DNA from: DATKNA01 sp963755755
Lineage (GTDB): Bacteria; Actinomycetota; Actinomycetes; Actinomycetales; Kineosporiaceae
Length of the DNA stretch: 64,000 nt
Direction: 5' to 3'
Assembly (NCBI GenBank): GCA_963755755.1
Contig: CAVWLJ010000008.1
Location: 1-64,000, forward strand
Part shown: positions 29,513 through 40,200 of the stretch, one piece after another
Layout: every line of letters begins with the position of its first letter
Numbering within the stretch: position 1 is the first letter of the stretch
The notes under the pieces: model-generated
Database searches by the model: none
Told to the model about the DNA's origin: nothing
The model's input: only the letters and a program-made list of their open reading frames with translations
Position numbers and translations under genes: made by a program

Positions 29513-32093
29513 TCACAGCGCCCCGACGTCCGTCACCCGGACGACGGCCTCGCCGGCCTCGTCGCTGCCCGCGAGGTCGATCTCGGCGGAGATCCCCCAG
29601 TCGTGGTCGCCCTCGGGGTCGTCGAAGATCTGCCGCACGTGCCAGACCCGTGCCCCCGCGGGAACGCCCTCGGGGGCCTCGTCCAGCAGGAAGTACGCCG
29701 CCCCCCGCGCATCCGGGCCCGTCCCGAGGTCGTCGTGCTCCGCGAAGTACGCCTCGATCGCCTGCTCCCAGGCGTCGGCGTCCCAGCCCGCCTCGGCGTC
29801 CAGCTCACCCAGCTCGTCGTAGTGCTGCAGCGCGGCGAGCTCGACGCGGCGGAACAGCGCGTTCCGCACGAGCACCCGGAAGGCGCGCCGGTTGGCCGTG
29901 ACCGGCGGTGGCCCGGTCTCGACCCGCGACGCGGCCCCGCCGTCGTCCTCCGTCCCCGCGCCCGCCCGCAGCGCCTCCCACTCCTCGAGCAGGCTGGAAT
30001 CGACCTGGCGGACGAGCTCCCCGAGCCACTCGGTGAGGTCCTCGACCTCCTCGGTGCGAGCCTGGCCCGGCACCGTCTGCCGCAGCGCCCGGTAGGAGTC
30101 GGCGAGGTAGCGCAGCACCAGCCCCTCGCTGCGGGCCAGCCCGTAGAAGCGGACGAACTCGCCGAACGACATCGCCCGCTCGAACATGTCGCGCGCCACC
30201 GACTTCGGCCGGACCTCGTGGTCGGCCACCCACGGGTGCCCGCGCCGGTACATCTCGTAGGCGGCCTCGAGGAGTTCCGCGAGCGGCTTCGGGTACGTCA
30301 CCGACTCCAGGAGCTCCATCCGCTCCTCGTACTCGACCCCGTCCGCCTTCATCCGGGCGACCGCCTCGCCCCGGGCCTTGAACTGCTGGGCGGCGAGCAC
30401 CTGCCGCGGATCGTCGAGCGTCGACTCGACGATCGAGAGCACGTCGAGCGCGTACGTCGGGGACTCGCGGTCGAGCAGCTCCATGGCGGCCAGCGCGAAC
30501 GGCGAGAGCGGCTGGTTCAGCGCGAAGTCGGGCTGCAGGTCGACGGTGAGCCGCACCGTCCGGCCGGTCGCGTCCGGCTCCGTGAGGCGTTCGACGACGC
30601 CGGCCGCGAGCAGCGCCCGGTAGATCGCGATGGCCTGACGGATGTGCCGGCGCTGCGCCGCCCGGTCCTCGTGGTTGTCCTCCAGCAGGTGCCGGACGGC
30701 GGCGAAGGCGTCCCCCGGTCGCGCGACGACGTTGAGCATCATCGCGTGGCTGACGCGGAAACTCGAGGTCAGCGGCTCGGGGTCGGACCCGACGAGCCGG
30801 TCGAAGGTGCTCCGGCTCCACGACACACTGCCCTCGGGCGCCTTCTTGCGGACCACCCTGCGCCGCTTCTTCGGGTCGTCGCCCGCCTTGGCGAGCAGCC
30901 GCTCGTTCTCGATCTCGTGCTCGGGCGCCTGGACGACGACGGTGCCGGCGGTGTCGAAGCCGGCGCGACCGGCGCGCCCCGCGATCTGGTGGAACTCCCG
31001 GGCCTTGAGGTGCCGCTGCCGCTGCCCGTCGTACTTCGAGAGCGCGGTGAGGACGACGGTCCGGATCGGCACGTTGATCCCGACGCCGAGGGTGTCGGTC
31101 CCGCAGATGACCTTGAGCAGGCCGGCCTGGGCGAGCTGCTCCACGAGCCGTCGGTAGCGCGGCAGCATCCCGGCGTGGTGGACGCCGATGCCGTGCCGCA
31201 CCAGGCGCGAGAGCGTGCGGCCGAAGCCGGCGGAGAACCGGAACGACCCGATCGCCTCGGCGATGGCGTCGCGCTCGGCCCGCGTCGCCACCTGGATGCT
31301 GGTCAGCGCCTGCGCCCGCTCCAGCGCGGCGGCCTGGGTGAAGTGGACGACGTAGATCGGGGCCTGGCCGGTGTGCAGGAGCTCCTCGATCGTCTCGTGG
31401 ATGGGCGTGGTCGCGTACGAGAAGAACAGCGGCACGGGCCGCTCGGTGTGCGCGACGACCGCGGTCGGCCGGCCGGTCCGCCGGGTGAGGTCGGCCTCGA
31501 ACCGGGCGACGTCGCCGAGCGTGGCGGACATGAGCAGGAACTGCGCGCGCGGCAGCTCGAGGATCGGCACCTGCCACGCCCAACCGCGGTCGGGCTCGGC
31601 GTAGAAGTGGAACTCGTCCATCACCACCTGGCCGACGTCCGCCTCGGCACCCTCCCGCAGGGCCAGGTTGGCCAGCACCTCGGCGGTGCAGCAGATGATC
31701 GGCGCGTTCGGGTTCACGCTCGCGTCGCCGGTGAGCATGCCCACGCGCTCGGCCCCGAACACCTCGACCAGCGCGAAGAACTTCTCCGAGACGAGCGCCT
31801 TGATCGGTGCGGTGTAGAAGGTCCGCCGGCCCTCCGCGAGCGCGGCGAAGTGCGCCCCCGTCGCGACCAGGCTCTTCCCCGAGCCCGTCGGTGTCGCGAG
31901 GATGACGTTCGCCCCGGTGAAGAGCTCGATGAGCGCCTCCTGCTGCGCCGGATAGAGCTCCAGCCCCCGCCGCGAACACCAGGCGGAGAAGGCGTCGTAG
32001 AGCGCGTCGGCGTCCGCCTCGGGGCGGGACGAGGTCGGCGAGCGAGGCGGCCGGAGCCCCGGCCGTTCCGCCCGGGCTCACAGCCTGCGTCAC
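29513..32093 (-). CDS. DEAD/DEAH-box helicase with DUF3516 C-terminus (N-terminal frame break)
   Basis: About 860-aa Ski2-like helicase. Motif I ATPTGSGKSLVATG, Ia YTAPIKALVSEKF, DEVH-like VMDEFHFY (motif II), SATLGD (III), TDTLGVGINVPIRTVV and HQIAGRAGRAGFD (VI); the C-terminal half is DUF3516. Likely RNA or DNA unwinding; actinobacterial function unresolved. The start MTQAVSPGG (GTG/ATG region at 32093) is in a different frame from the catalytic body; a +1 break near 32045 joins DLVP to EADADALYDAF. It begins 8 nt after the DUF2630 stop. Confidence 0.88.
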
Positions 32094-32100
32094 TGGGATG

Positions 32101-32340
32101 TCACTGGAGGTACGACTCCACCTCTCCGGCCGGCCGCTCCCCCGCGGCCGCGTCCGGGTCCTGGCCGGCCCGGCGGAGCGCGTCGCGGCGGCGCATGAGG
32201 TCCCACAGCTGGTCGAGGTGCACCTCGGCGTCGCGCAGGTTGGCGCGGTCCTCCTCGCTCAGGGAGTGCCCCTGGCTGCGCAGCCGGTGCTCCTCCGCGA
32301 CGAGCTCGTCGATCCGCGCCAGGATCTCGCTGTTCTGCAC
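32101..32340 (-). CDS. DUF2630 family protein
   Basis: 79 aa, mostly helical and charged: ILARIDELVAEEHRLR, then DAEVHLDQLWDLMRRRDALR and a tail ending EVESYLQ. This is the actinobacterial DUF2630 pattern; function unknown. GTG 32340 follows AGGAGG with good spacing. It is the first gene of a pair with the DUF3516 helicase. Confidence 0.88.
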   Translation of the reverse strand: MQNSEILARIDELVAEEHRLRSQGHSLSEEDRANLRDAEVHLDQLWDLMRRRDALRRAGQDPDAAAGERPAGEVESYLQ

Positions 32341-32389
32341 GACTCCTCCTCGACCGCCGATGTCCGTTCCCGACGCTAGTCTCCCCGCG

Positions 32390-32917
32390 ATGACACCCGC
32401 GCACTGGTCCATCCGTCCCGCCGGCCCGCAGGACGCCGGCGACGTCGAGCGGCTCGTCCGCGAGCTCGCGACCTACGAGCGCGCGCCGGACGCCGTGCTG
32501 GCCACCGCCGCCGACCTCGCGACCGCGCTCGGCGGGGACCACCCCCTCGTCCACGCCTTCGTGGCGGAGGTCGACGGGCGCGTCGCGGGGATGGCCGTGT
32601 GGTTCGTGTCGTTCTCCACCTGGGAGGGCAAGCACGGCATCTGGCTCGAGGACCTCTACGTCAGCCCGGAGCATCGCGGTCTCGGGCTCGGCCGCGCCCT
32701 GCTCGCCCGGCTGGCCGCCGTCGCGGTCGAGCACGGGTGGGCACGGGTGGAGTGGAACGTCCTGGACTGGAACGACCCCGCGATCGGGTTCTACCGGCGC
32801 CTGGGCGCCGAGCGTCTCGACGACTGGACGGTGCACCGGTTGAGCGACGCGCCCCTCCAGGCGCTCGCGACCTCCGGTAACACCGGGAACGGCCGATGCG
32901 ATGAGTCAGGCGAGTAG
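32390..32917 (+). CDS. GNAT acetyltransferase (diamine/SSAT-like)
   Basis: 175 aa. The acetyl-CoA loop HRGLGLGRALLARLA, the preceding beta strand LEDLYVSPEH and the late VEWNVLDWNDPAIGFYRRLG place it close to spermidine/thialysine-type acetyltransferases (W/E-rich start of strand 6 and FYxxLGA). It transfers acetyl to a small amine, substrate not shown. Starts at ATG 32390; divergent from DUF2630 with only 49 bp between starts. Confidence 0.88.
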   Translation: MTPAHWSIRPAGPQDAGDVERLVRELATYERAPDAVLATAADLATALGGDHPLVHAFVAEVDGRVAGMAVWFVSFSTWEGKHGIWLEDLYVSPEHRGLGLGRALLARLAAVAVEHGWARVEWNVLDWNDPAIGFYRRLGAERLDDWTVHRLSDAPLQALATSGNTGNGRCDESGE

Positions 32918-33163
32918 CGGATGGCAATCAGCTGACCGCGAAGGGTGATGCGGTCCCTCGCGCGAAGGGAGGAGTCGCGTACGCTGTGCCCCGCGGCGCG
33001 AGCGGACGGGCGTGGGGACCGGCCGGCGCACGGTGGTACGGCAGGAACGGTCCCAGCAACGTCCCCGGCAGTACGGTCCGGGCCCGTTGTAACGGCGCGG
33101 ATGACACCTCCGATCATCCGAACGGAGGATGCCTCCGTCGGGTGAACGGGGAAGGGTGAGCGG

Positions 33164-33571
33164 ATGACGATGACAGCCACGGGCGGGGAGTCGACGACCC
33201 TCTCGGACACGGTCGACCTACGGGTCCCGGCCGATCCGGCGTACCTCGCCGTGCTGCGGACGGCGACGGCGGGTCTCGCCGCCCGATTGGATCTCACCCT
33301 CGACGAGATCGAGGACCTGAGGATCGCCGTCGACGAGGCCTGTGCCCTGCTCCTGGAGCACACCTCGCACCTGGGTGAGGAGCTTCACGCCTCCTTCACC
33401 ATCCATCCCCAGGCCCTCGACGTCCTGGTGAAGGGTCCGGCGCGTACGCTGCCGGAGAGGAACCACTTCGCCTGGTCCGTGCTCGAGGCTCTGGTCGGTC
33501 AGGTGGAGACCGGCACCTCGGATCACGGTTCGTGGATACGGTTGACGCACGTCGGCGGTCGGAGGACGTAG
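33164..33571 (+). CDS. Anti-sigma factor (RsbW/UsfX-type HATPase)
   Basis: 135 aa GHKL-type ATPase that would hold the adjacent sigma factor inactive. The N-box DLRIAVDEACALLL is clear; helix 1 and the glycine segment are degenerate, typical for RsbW. Stop TAG overlaps the sigma start GTG (TAGTG), so both are made together at similar levels. No anti-anti-sigma gene is next to it. Confidence 0.9.
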   Translation: MTMTATGGESTTLSDTVDLRVPADPAYLAVLRTATAGLAARLDLTLDEIEDLRIAVDEACALLLEHTSHLGEELHASFTIHPQALDVLVKGPARTLPERNHFAWSVLEALVGQVETGTSDHGSWIRLTHVGGRRT

Positions 33572-34437
33572 TGACGAGAAGCGGCGCCACGCCCTCCCAG
33601 GGCAGGACGTCCGCCGGACCGAGCGCTCCGCCGAACACCCCCGAGTACCGCTCCGAGGACACCGACGAGATCGACGACCTCGCCGAGGTCCCGCCGCACG
33701 GACACGCGGCGGAGATGGACCAGTTGCTGCGCCGCCTCGCGGCGATGGATGCCGACGACCCCGCTCGCCAGGCCCTGCGCCAGCACCTCGTCGAGGCGCA
33801 ACTCCCCCTCGTGCACCACCTCGCCCAGCGTTTCCGCGGGCGCGGGGAGCCCTACGACGACCTCGTCCAGGTCGGCACGATCGGCCTGCTCAACGCCGTC
33901 GACCGGTTCGACCCCGAGCGCGGGGCGTTCACCGGGTTCGCCGTGCCGACCATCCTCGGCGAGATCCGCCGGCACTTCCGTGACCGCGGCTGGGCGCTGC
34001 GGGTGCCGCGCAGGCTGCAGGAGATGGGCCGGCAGGTCTCCGAGGCCCGGGAGATCCTCACCCAGCAGCTGGGCCGCTCCCCGACGGTCCAGGAGATCGC
34101 GCAGCACCTCGACAGCGATCCCGACCTCGTGCTCGAGGCGCTCGACACCTCGAGCGTCTACGCGACGGTCCCGCTGCCGAGCACGCCCGAGGAGGGCGAG
34201 ATGGCGCCGCTCGGGTTCATCGACACGGGGCTGGAGCTCGTCGAGCAGCGGGCGACGCTGCGTCCGCTGCTCGCACGGCTGCCCGCGCGCGAGCGGACGA
34301 TCCTCGCGCTGCGCTTCGTGCGCGGCATGTCCCAGTCGCAGATCGCGGCCGAGGTCGGGGTCTCGCAGATGCATGTCTCCCGGCTGATCACCCGCAGCCT
34401 CGCCGTGCTCCGCGAAGGCCTGAGCGAAGAGGTCTAG
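33571..34437 (+). CDS. sigF: RNA polymerase sigma factor, SigB/SigF subfamily
   Basis: 288 aa group 3 sigma factor. Region 2 (YDDLVQVGTIGLLNAVDRFD and GAFTGFAVPTILGEIRRHF), region 3 and region 4 with HTH QSQIAAEVGVSQMHVSRL are present. GTG 33571 is preceded by GGAGG and overlaps the anti-sigma stop. In the family it controls general stress or stationary-phase genes. The start of a longer frame (33532) lies inside the anti-sigma gene and is not used. Confidence 0.93.
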   Translation: MTRSGATPSQGRTSAGPSAPPNTPEYRSEDTDEIDDLAEVPPHGHAAEMDQLLRRLAAMDADDPARQALRQHLVEAQLPLVHHLAQRFRGRGEPYDDLVQVGTIGLLNAVDRFDPERGAFTGFAVPTILGEIRRHFRDRGWALRVPRRLQEMGRQVSEAREILTQQLGRSPTVQEIAQHLDSDPDLVLEALDTSSVYATVPLPSTPEEGEMAPLGFIDTGLELVEQRATLRPLLARLPARERTILALRFVRGMSQSQIAAEVGVSQMHVSRLITRSLAVLREGLSEEV

Positions 34438-34814
34438 CCGGCCACGACGTCGCGCCGCAGGACGCCGTAGCCCACCGCGACGCCGAGCACGGCCAGGGGG
34501 ATCCCCGCGGCCAGCGGCAGACTCGTCAGCGCGACGATCACCTGGAGCACCTGCCACAGCAGCGCCGGCGTCCGCGCCCACCGCGCCCCTCGCCGGACGC
34601 CGAGCGCGACCGCGGCGAGCCCGGCGGCGAGGACGAGCGCCGTGACCGCCAGGAAGACGGCGCCGAGACGGTCCTGCGCGCTGCCGGTCGCGCTGGTGAC
34701 CGCGGACGCGACCGCCCCCGCCGCCACGAGCAACGCCTCGAGCGCGATCCCGGCCGCCACGAGCAGCCGGGCGCGCGGGCTCGGGTCCGCGTCGCCGTCC
34801 GCACCTGCCGGCAT
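34434..34814 (-). CDS. Small four-helix membrane protein
   Basis: 126 aa: four hydrophobic segments (LLVAAGIALEALLVAAGAVA, AVFLAVTALVLAAGLAAVAL, ALLWQVLQVIVALTSLPLA, PLAVLGVAVGYGVLR) with charged ends. No family is recognised beyond generic actinobacterial integral membrane proteins. Its stop overlaps the sigma factor stop by three bases on the opposite strand. Confidence 0.8.
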   Translation of the reverse strand: MPAGADGDADPSPRARLLVAAGIALEALLVAAGAVASAVTSATGSAQDRLGAVFLAVTALVLAAGLAAVALGVRRGARWARTPALLWQVLQVIVALTSLPLAAGIPLAVLGVAVGYGVLRRDVVAG

Positions 34815-35187
34815 CGCTCGCCTCCGCCCCCTCGGCAGGCCCGCCGCCCGGTCGGCGGATGCCCGCGATCAGGGCCGAACCTACCGGTTCCCCAGGTCAG
34901 GGGCTCGGTGCGGGCGCATGACCCGAGCGCGACGGGGAACGAACGCGTTCGGCTCGTCGTTTCGAAGGAGGCCCGCCCCAAGCGCGCAGCATCAACGTCG
35001 AACTGCGCTCCGGCTCGACGGCGCGTCCCGGCGCGACACTCAAGGCGACGTCAAGTGTTCGCAGTATCTCTGCCAGGATGCTTGACACTGCGTTAGCAGT
35101 ACATGACGCTTTGTAGTGCCATCGCATTCCGTGACACACCGTTACTGCAAGCGTTTCCAATGTCGCGATTTTGTAGGCAGAACCTCT

Positions 35188-35203
35188 TGTGAAGGCGGGC
35201 ACA
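35188..35203. promoter_or_regulatory. CRP-like operator upstream of whiB1
   Basis: TGTGA-AGGCGG-GCACA at 35188-35203 matches the CRP consensus TGTGA-N6-TCACA at 9 of 10 conserved positions and is embedded in the inverted repeat CTTGTG-N8-CACAAG. It lies about 170 bp ahead of the whiB1 start codon. In M. tuberculosis whiB1 is a direct target of the CRP homologue Rv3676, which fits; binding here is inferred. Confidence 0.6.
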
Positions 35204-35233
35204 AGGGTGTGAGGCTTGGCGTTGGATGAACGA

Positions 35234-35253
35234 GGGACACCTCTGGGTGTCCC
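35234..35253. promoter_or_regulatory. Hairpin in the whiB1 leader
   Basis: GGGACACC (35234-35241), loop TCTG, GGTGTCCC (35246-35253): a perfect 8-bp stem, 120 bp before the whiB1 start. It may be a leader structure, or an operator; no terminator-like T run follows. Confidence 0.5.
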
Positions 35254-35375
35254 CTCAGGGGAGGTCGGGGTCGACCGAAAAGGCGACCTCCCGCCCGCTC
35301 CTGACGATACGCGCGGCCATCTCACGATGGCCGGACCGACACGACGCCCTTCGGGGCAGAGGAGTGGACCACCTC

Positions 35376-35624
35376 ATGGACTGGCGCCACCGGGCAGCGT
35401 GCCTTGAAGAGGACCCCGAACTGTTCTTCCCCATCGGGAACACGGGTCCGGCACTGCTGCAGATCGAGGAGGCCAAGGCCGTGTGCCGGCGCTGCGAGGT
35501 CATGGACACCTGCTTGCGCTGGGCACTCGAGACCGGGCAGGACGCGGGCGTCTGGGGCGGCCTGTCCGAGGACGAGCGCCGCGCTCTCAAGCGGCGCAAC
35601 GCCCGGGCACGGCGCGCCAGCTGA
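35376..35624 (+). CDS. whiB1: WhiB-family iron-sulfur transcriptional regulator, WhiB1 type
   Basis: 82 aa. It begins MDWRHRAAC and carries the four cluster cysteines at residues 9, 37, 40 and 46 (C-x27-C-x2-C-x5-C), then the WhiB turn GVWGG and the basic DNA-binding tail SEDERRALKRRNARARR. This is the WhiB1 pattern; the [4Fe-4S] protein reacts with NO and partners with the principal sigma factor. The neighbour pdtaS matches the mycobacterial whiB1-pdtaS order. Confidence 0.94.
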   Translation: MDWRHRAACLEEDPELFFPIGNTGPALLQIEEAKAVCRRCEVMDTCLRWALETGQDAGVWGGLSEDERRALKRRNARARRAS

Positions 35625-35686
35625 CCGGCGGACCGACCGGCCCGACCTCCGACTCGGCGGGCTGAGGGGCAGACGACAGGTCCCCC

Positions 35687-37187
35687 TCAGTCCGCCGTAC
35701 TGCTTTGGCGGGCGTCGTCGCGCGCGGGGTTCCGCAGCGTGACGTCGACGGTCACGAGCGTCCCGCCCTCCGGCGGGCTCGACCACGCGATCCTCCCGCG
35801 CAGCTCACCCCCCACCAGGGCCTGGACGATCTGCGTCCCCAGCCCGTCCGAACCCGGGCGGAACTCCTGCGGCAGGCCGCGGCCGTCGTCGGTGACCGTC
35901 GCCTCCAGGTGACGCCCGTCCCGCTTCGCCGTCACCGTCACCACACCCCCCGTCGCGCCGACGCCGTGCTCGACGGCGTTCGTCACGAGCTCGGTGAACA
36001 CGAGCGCGAGCGGGGTGGCGTTCTCCCCGGCCATCTCCCCGAACACCCCCTCGCGGTGCACCCGCACGGGCGCGGACGGCGATGCCACCTCGACCGCCAG
36101 GGCGAGCGTCCGGTCGAGCACCTCGTCGAAGTCGACGGCGTCCCCGAGGCCCTCCGACAGCGACTCGTGCACGAGCGCGATCGTCGCGACCCGCCGCATC
36201 GCCTCCCGCAGCGCCGTCCGGCCCTCGTCCGAGGGGATCCGGCGTGCCTGCAGCCGCAGCAGCGCCGCCACGGTCTGCAGGTTGTTCTTCACCCGGTGAT
36301 GGACCTCGCGGATCGTCGCGTCCTTGGTCAGCAGCTCCCGCTCGCGGCGGCGCAGCTCGGAGACGTCCCGGAGCAGCACGAGCGCGGCGATGCGCTCCCC
36401 GCCGGCGGTCAGCGGGATCGCGCGCAGCGAGAGCGTGGTGCCGCGCGACTCGATGTCGCTGCGCCAGGGGGCGCGGCCCGAGAGCACCAGCGGCAGGGAC
36501 TCGTCCACCGGCCCGCTGTTGTCCAGCAGCGGCGTGGTGATCTCGACGAGTGACCGGTTCACGACGTCACCGACGTAGCCGAGGCGGTGCAGCGCCGAGA
36601 CGGCGTTCGGGCTCGCGTAGACGACGCGGCCGTCGCGATCGAGCCGCAGCAGCCCGTCGCCGACGCGCGGTGCGCCGCGCCGGGGACCGGTCGGGGCACC
36701 GACCACGGGGAAGGCCCCGGCGGCGATCATGCGGGCGAGGTCGTCCGCGCACTGCAGGTAGGTCAGCTCCAGCCGGCTCGGCGTCCGGGCGGCGGCGAGG
36801 TTGGTGTGCCGACCGACCACGGCGACGGTGCGCTCGCCGCGGACGACCGGGATCGCCTCGGCGCGCACCGGGACGTCCTCGTGCCACTCCGGGTCCCGGT
36901 CGCGGATGACGCGGCGCTGCGCCCAGGCCCGGTCGAGCTGGTCGCGCCGGCCGTCCGGGCTGCGGGTGCCGACGAGGTCGTCGTAGTAGACGGTCGGGCC
37001 CGGTGCTCGGCCTGCAGTGGGCGACGGCCACCCAGCCGTCGCCGTCGCGCTCGCGCACCCACAGCACGAGGTCCGCGAACGACAGGTCCGACAGCATCTG
37101 CCAGTCGCCGACGAGCAGGTGCAGCCACTCGACGTCCGGCGCGACCAGGTCGGTGTGCGTCCGGACGAGCTCGTTGAGGGTGGGCAC
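35687..37187 (-). CDS. pdtaS: Sensor histidine kinase PdtaS (HisKA_2), N-terminal frame break
   Basis: About 500 aa cytosolic kinase: GAF-like N-terminus (PTLNELVRTHTDLVAPDVE from GTG 37187), PAS domain (RLDRDGRVVYASPNAVS), the HisKA_2 phospho-acceptor EVHHRVKNNLQTVAALLRL, and HATPase with ELVTNAVEHG and DDGRGLP. In mycobacteria PdtaS works with the RNA-binding antiterminator PdtaR. A +1 shift near 36998 splits the GAF domain (STGP then TVYYDDLVG); no response regulator is adjacent. Opposite and next to whiB1 as in M. tuberculosis Rv3219-Rv3220c. Confidence 0.9.
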
Positions 37188-37222
37188 CGCCTCAGGGTAG
37201 GCGGCGGCACCCACCCGGCTGC

Positions 37223-40200
37223 TCAGGCCGTCGAGCGGACGACACCTCGCAGCGTGCGCAGCGCGACCGAGAGCGAGGCGATGTCGCCCTTCTCCAGCCG
37301 CGCGATCTCCTCCAGCGTCGCCCCGGCGCGGGTCACGGCCGCGGCGTTGGTCCGCTCCCACGCGTCGATCCGCTCGCTCGGCTCCCCACCCGGGGTCGTC
37401 GTGAGCACCGCCACCGTGAGCGCCTCCAGGGCGGCGTAGAGGTCGTAGCGCAGCGCGGCCCGGGCCAGCGCCTGCCAGCGGTCGGTGCGCGGCAGCCCCG
37501 AGATCCGGCTGAGCAGCCCGTCGACGTTGTAACGGTCCGACAGCGTCAGGTAGACGCGCGCCACCTCGAGCGGCTCGACGCCCGTCGTGTGCGCGATCTC
37601 GGTGATGTCCAGGGCCTGGAAGACGACGAGCAGGCCGGCGCCGCGCAGCGCGAGCGGCTCCGGCACGCCCACGCGGACCAGCGCCTGGGCGTCCTCCTGC
37701 AGGGTCTTGTGCTCGTCGCCGACGAGCAGCTCCGCCAGCCGCGGCTCGAGTTCGGCGACGACGGGCGCGAACCGGGAGATCTCCGCGCCGATGTCGAGCC
37801 GGCCCGGGCGGGCCTGCAGGAACCACCGGACCGACCGGTCGAGCAGCCGGCGGAAGGTCAGGTAGAGCGAGGTCTGCACGTCCGTCTCGACCCGGTTGTC
37901 CAGCTCCTCCACCTGCCGCACGAAGTCGCGCAGCCCGAAGATCTCCCGGCACGCGGCGTACGCCCGCGCGATCTGCTCGGCGTCCGCGCCGGTCTCCTCC
38001 TGGGCCCGGAAGGCGAAGGTGATGCCGCCCCGGTTGACCATCTCGTTGACCAGGCAGGTGGTGACGATCTCGCGGCGCAGCGGGTGCTCCTGCAGCCGGT
38101 CGCCGTACCGCTCGACGAGCTCGGCCGGGAAGTACGTGCGCAGCGTCCGGAGGAACCACGGGTCGTCGGGCAGCGACGTCGCGACGAGGTCCTCGGTCAG
38201 AGCGATCTTGGCGTAGGCGACGAGGACGGCGAACTCCGGCGACGTGAGGCCCCGGCCCTCCTCGGCCCGCGCGGCCAGCGTCTCGTCGGACGGCAGGAAC
38301 TCCAGGCCCCGGTCGAGCAGCCCGCGCGCCTCCAAGGACCGCATGAACCGCTGGTGCACGGTGACCATCGCCACGCTCTGCTTGCGCGCGTTGCCGAGCA
38401 GCACGTTCTGCTCGTAGTTGTCCCGCAGCACGAGCCGCCCGACCTCGTCGGTCATGTCCGCCAGGAGCTCGCCCCGCTGCTTGCGGGTGAGGTCGCCGGC
38501 GCTCACGATCCGGTCGAGCAGGATCTTGATGTTGACCTCGTGGTCCGAGCAGTCGACGCCCGCGGAGTTGTCGATGGCGTCGGTGTTCACCCGGACGCCG
38601 GCGAGCGCGGCCTCCACCCGCCCCAGCTGGGTGAGCCCGAGGTTGCCGCCCTCGCCCACCACCCGCACCCGCAGCTGCGCGCCGTCGACCCGGATCACGT
38701 CGTTGGCCTTGTCCCCGACCTGCGCGTTGGACTCCGCGGCGGCCTTGACGTAGGTGCCGATGCCGCCGTTCCACAGCAGGTCGACGGGGGCCTTGAGGAT
38801 CGCGGTGATGAGCTCGGCCGGCGTCAGGGCCCCGACGGACGCCGGCAACGCCAGACGCGCCGCGACCTGCGCAGTGATCGGCACGGACTTGGCGGCCCGG
38901 GGGTACACGCCCCCTCCGGGCGAGATGAGGCCCGGGTCGTAGTCGGCCCACGACGAGCGCGGCAGTCGGAACAGGCGCTCGCGCTCGGCGAACGAGGCCT
39001 CCGGGTCCGGATCCGGGTCGAGGAAGACGTGCCGGTGATCGAACGCGGCGACCAGCCGGATGTGCCGGGAGAGCAGCATGCCGTTGCCGAAGACGTCGCC
39101 GCTCATGTCGCCGATGCCGACGACCGTGACGTCCTCGCTCTGCACGTCCCGGCCCATCTCACGGAAGTGCCGCTCGACGCTCTCCCACGCCCCCTTGGCG
39201 GTGATGCCCATGACCTTGTGGTCGTACCCGACCGAGCCGCCCGAGGCGAAGGCGTCGCCGAGCCAGAACCCGTACTCGGCGGCGACCCCGTTGGCGATGT
39301 CGGAGAACGCGGCCGTGCCCTTGTCCGCCGCGACGACGAGGTAGGTGTCGTCGCCGTCGTGCCGGACGACGCGCGGCGGCGGCTCCACGGCACGCTCGAG
39401 CCCGCCGTCGACGAGATTGTCCGTGAGGTCGAGCAGGCCGCGGACGAACGTCTTGTAGCACTCCACGCCCTCGGCCAGCCACGCCTCCCGGTCGGCGGCG
39501 GGATCGGGCAGCTGCTTGCCGACGAACCCGCCCTTGGCGCCCGTCGGCACGATCACCGCGTTCTTCACCGTCTGCGCCTTGACCAGGCCGAGGACCTCGG
39601 TCCGGAAGTCCTCCTGCCGGTCGCTCCAGCGCAGCCCGCCGCGCGCGACGTCCCCGAAGCGCAGGTGCACGCCCTCGACCCTCGGCGAGTAGACGAAGAT
39701 CTCGTGCACCGGCCGCGGCTGGGGCAGGTCCGGCACCGCACGGGGGTCGAGCTTGAACGACAGGTACGGCTTCGGGCCGCCGTCCTCGGCGCGCTGGAAC
39801 GCGTTCGTCCGCACCGTCGCCTGGATCAGGGTGAGGAACGACCGCAGGATCCGGTCGTGGTCGAGGCTCGCGACGGCGTCGAGCGCGGCGTGGATCTCCT
39901 CCAGCAGCGCGTCGGTGAGCTCCCGGCGGCCGTCCCCGACGTCGCTGCCGGCGTCCGCGCGGTCGACGGTGGCGTCCGGGTCGAACCGGGCCTCGAAGAG
40001 GCGCACGAGCAGCCGGGCGAGCTCGACGTTGGCGCGCAGCGCACGCTCGATGTACTCCTGGCTGAACGTCGTCCCGGTCTGCCGGAGGTACTTCGCGTAG
40101 GCGCGCAGAACCACGACCTGCCGCCAGGTCAGCTCGCCGACCAGCACCAGCCGGGCGAACCCGTCGCTCTCGGCCCGCCCGCTCCAGGCCGCGGCGAAGG

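Larger units (their letters stand above)
34815..35375. other. Intergenic region upstream of whiB1
   Basis: 561 bp without a supported gene, less GC-rich than its surroundings around 35040-35220. It contains a 12-bp palindrome (34940-34951, CGAACGCGTTCG), a TTGACA (35082-35087) without a matched -10, the CRP-like site (35188-35203) and the hairpin at 35234-35253. It must carry the whiB1 promoter and that of the membrane gene. Confidence 0.6.

Noticed and set aside
34940..34951. CGAACGCGTTCG as a second SOS box
   Set aside because: Half-sites are separated by 2 bases, not 4; it does not fit the LexA consensus.
35082..35087. TTGACA as the whiB1 -35
   Set aside because: No hexamer near TATAAT is found at 16-18 bp; too weak to call.
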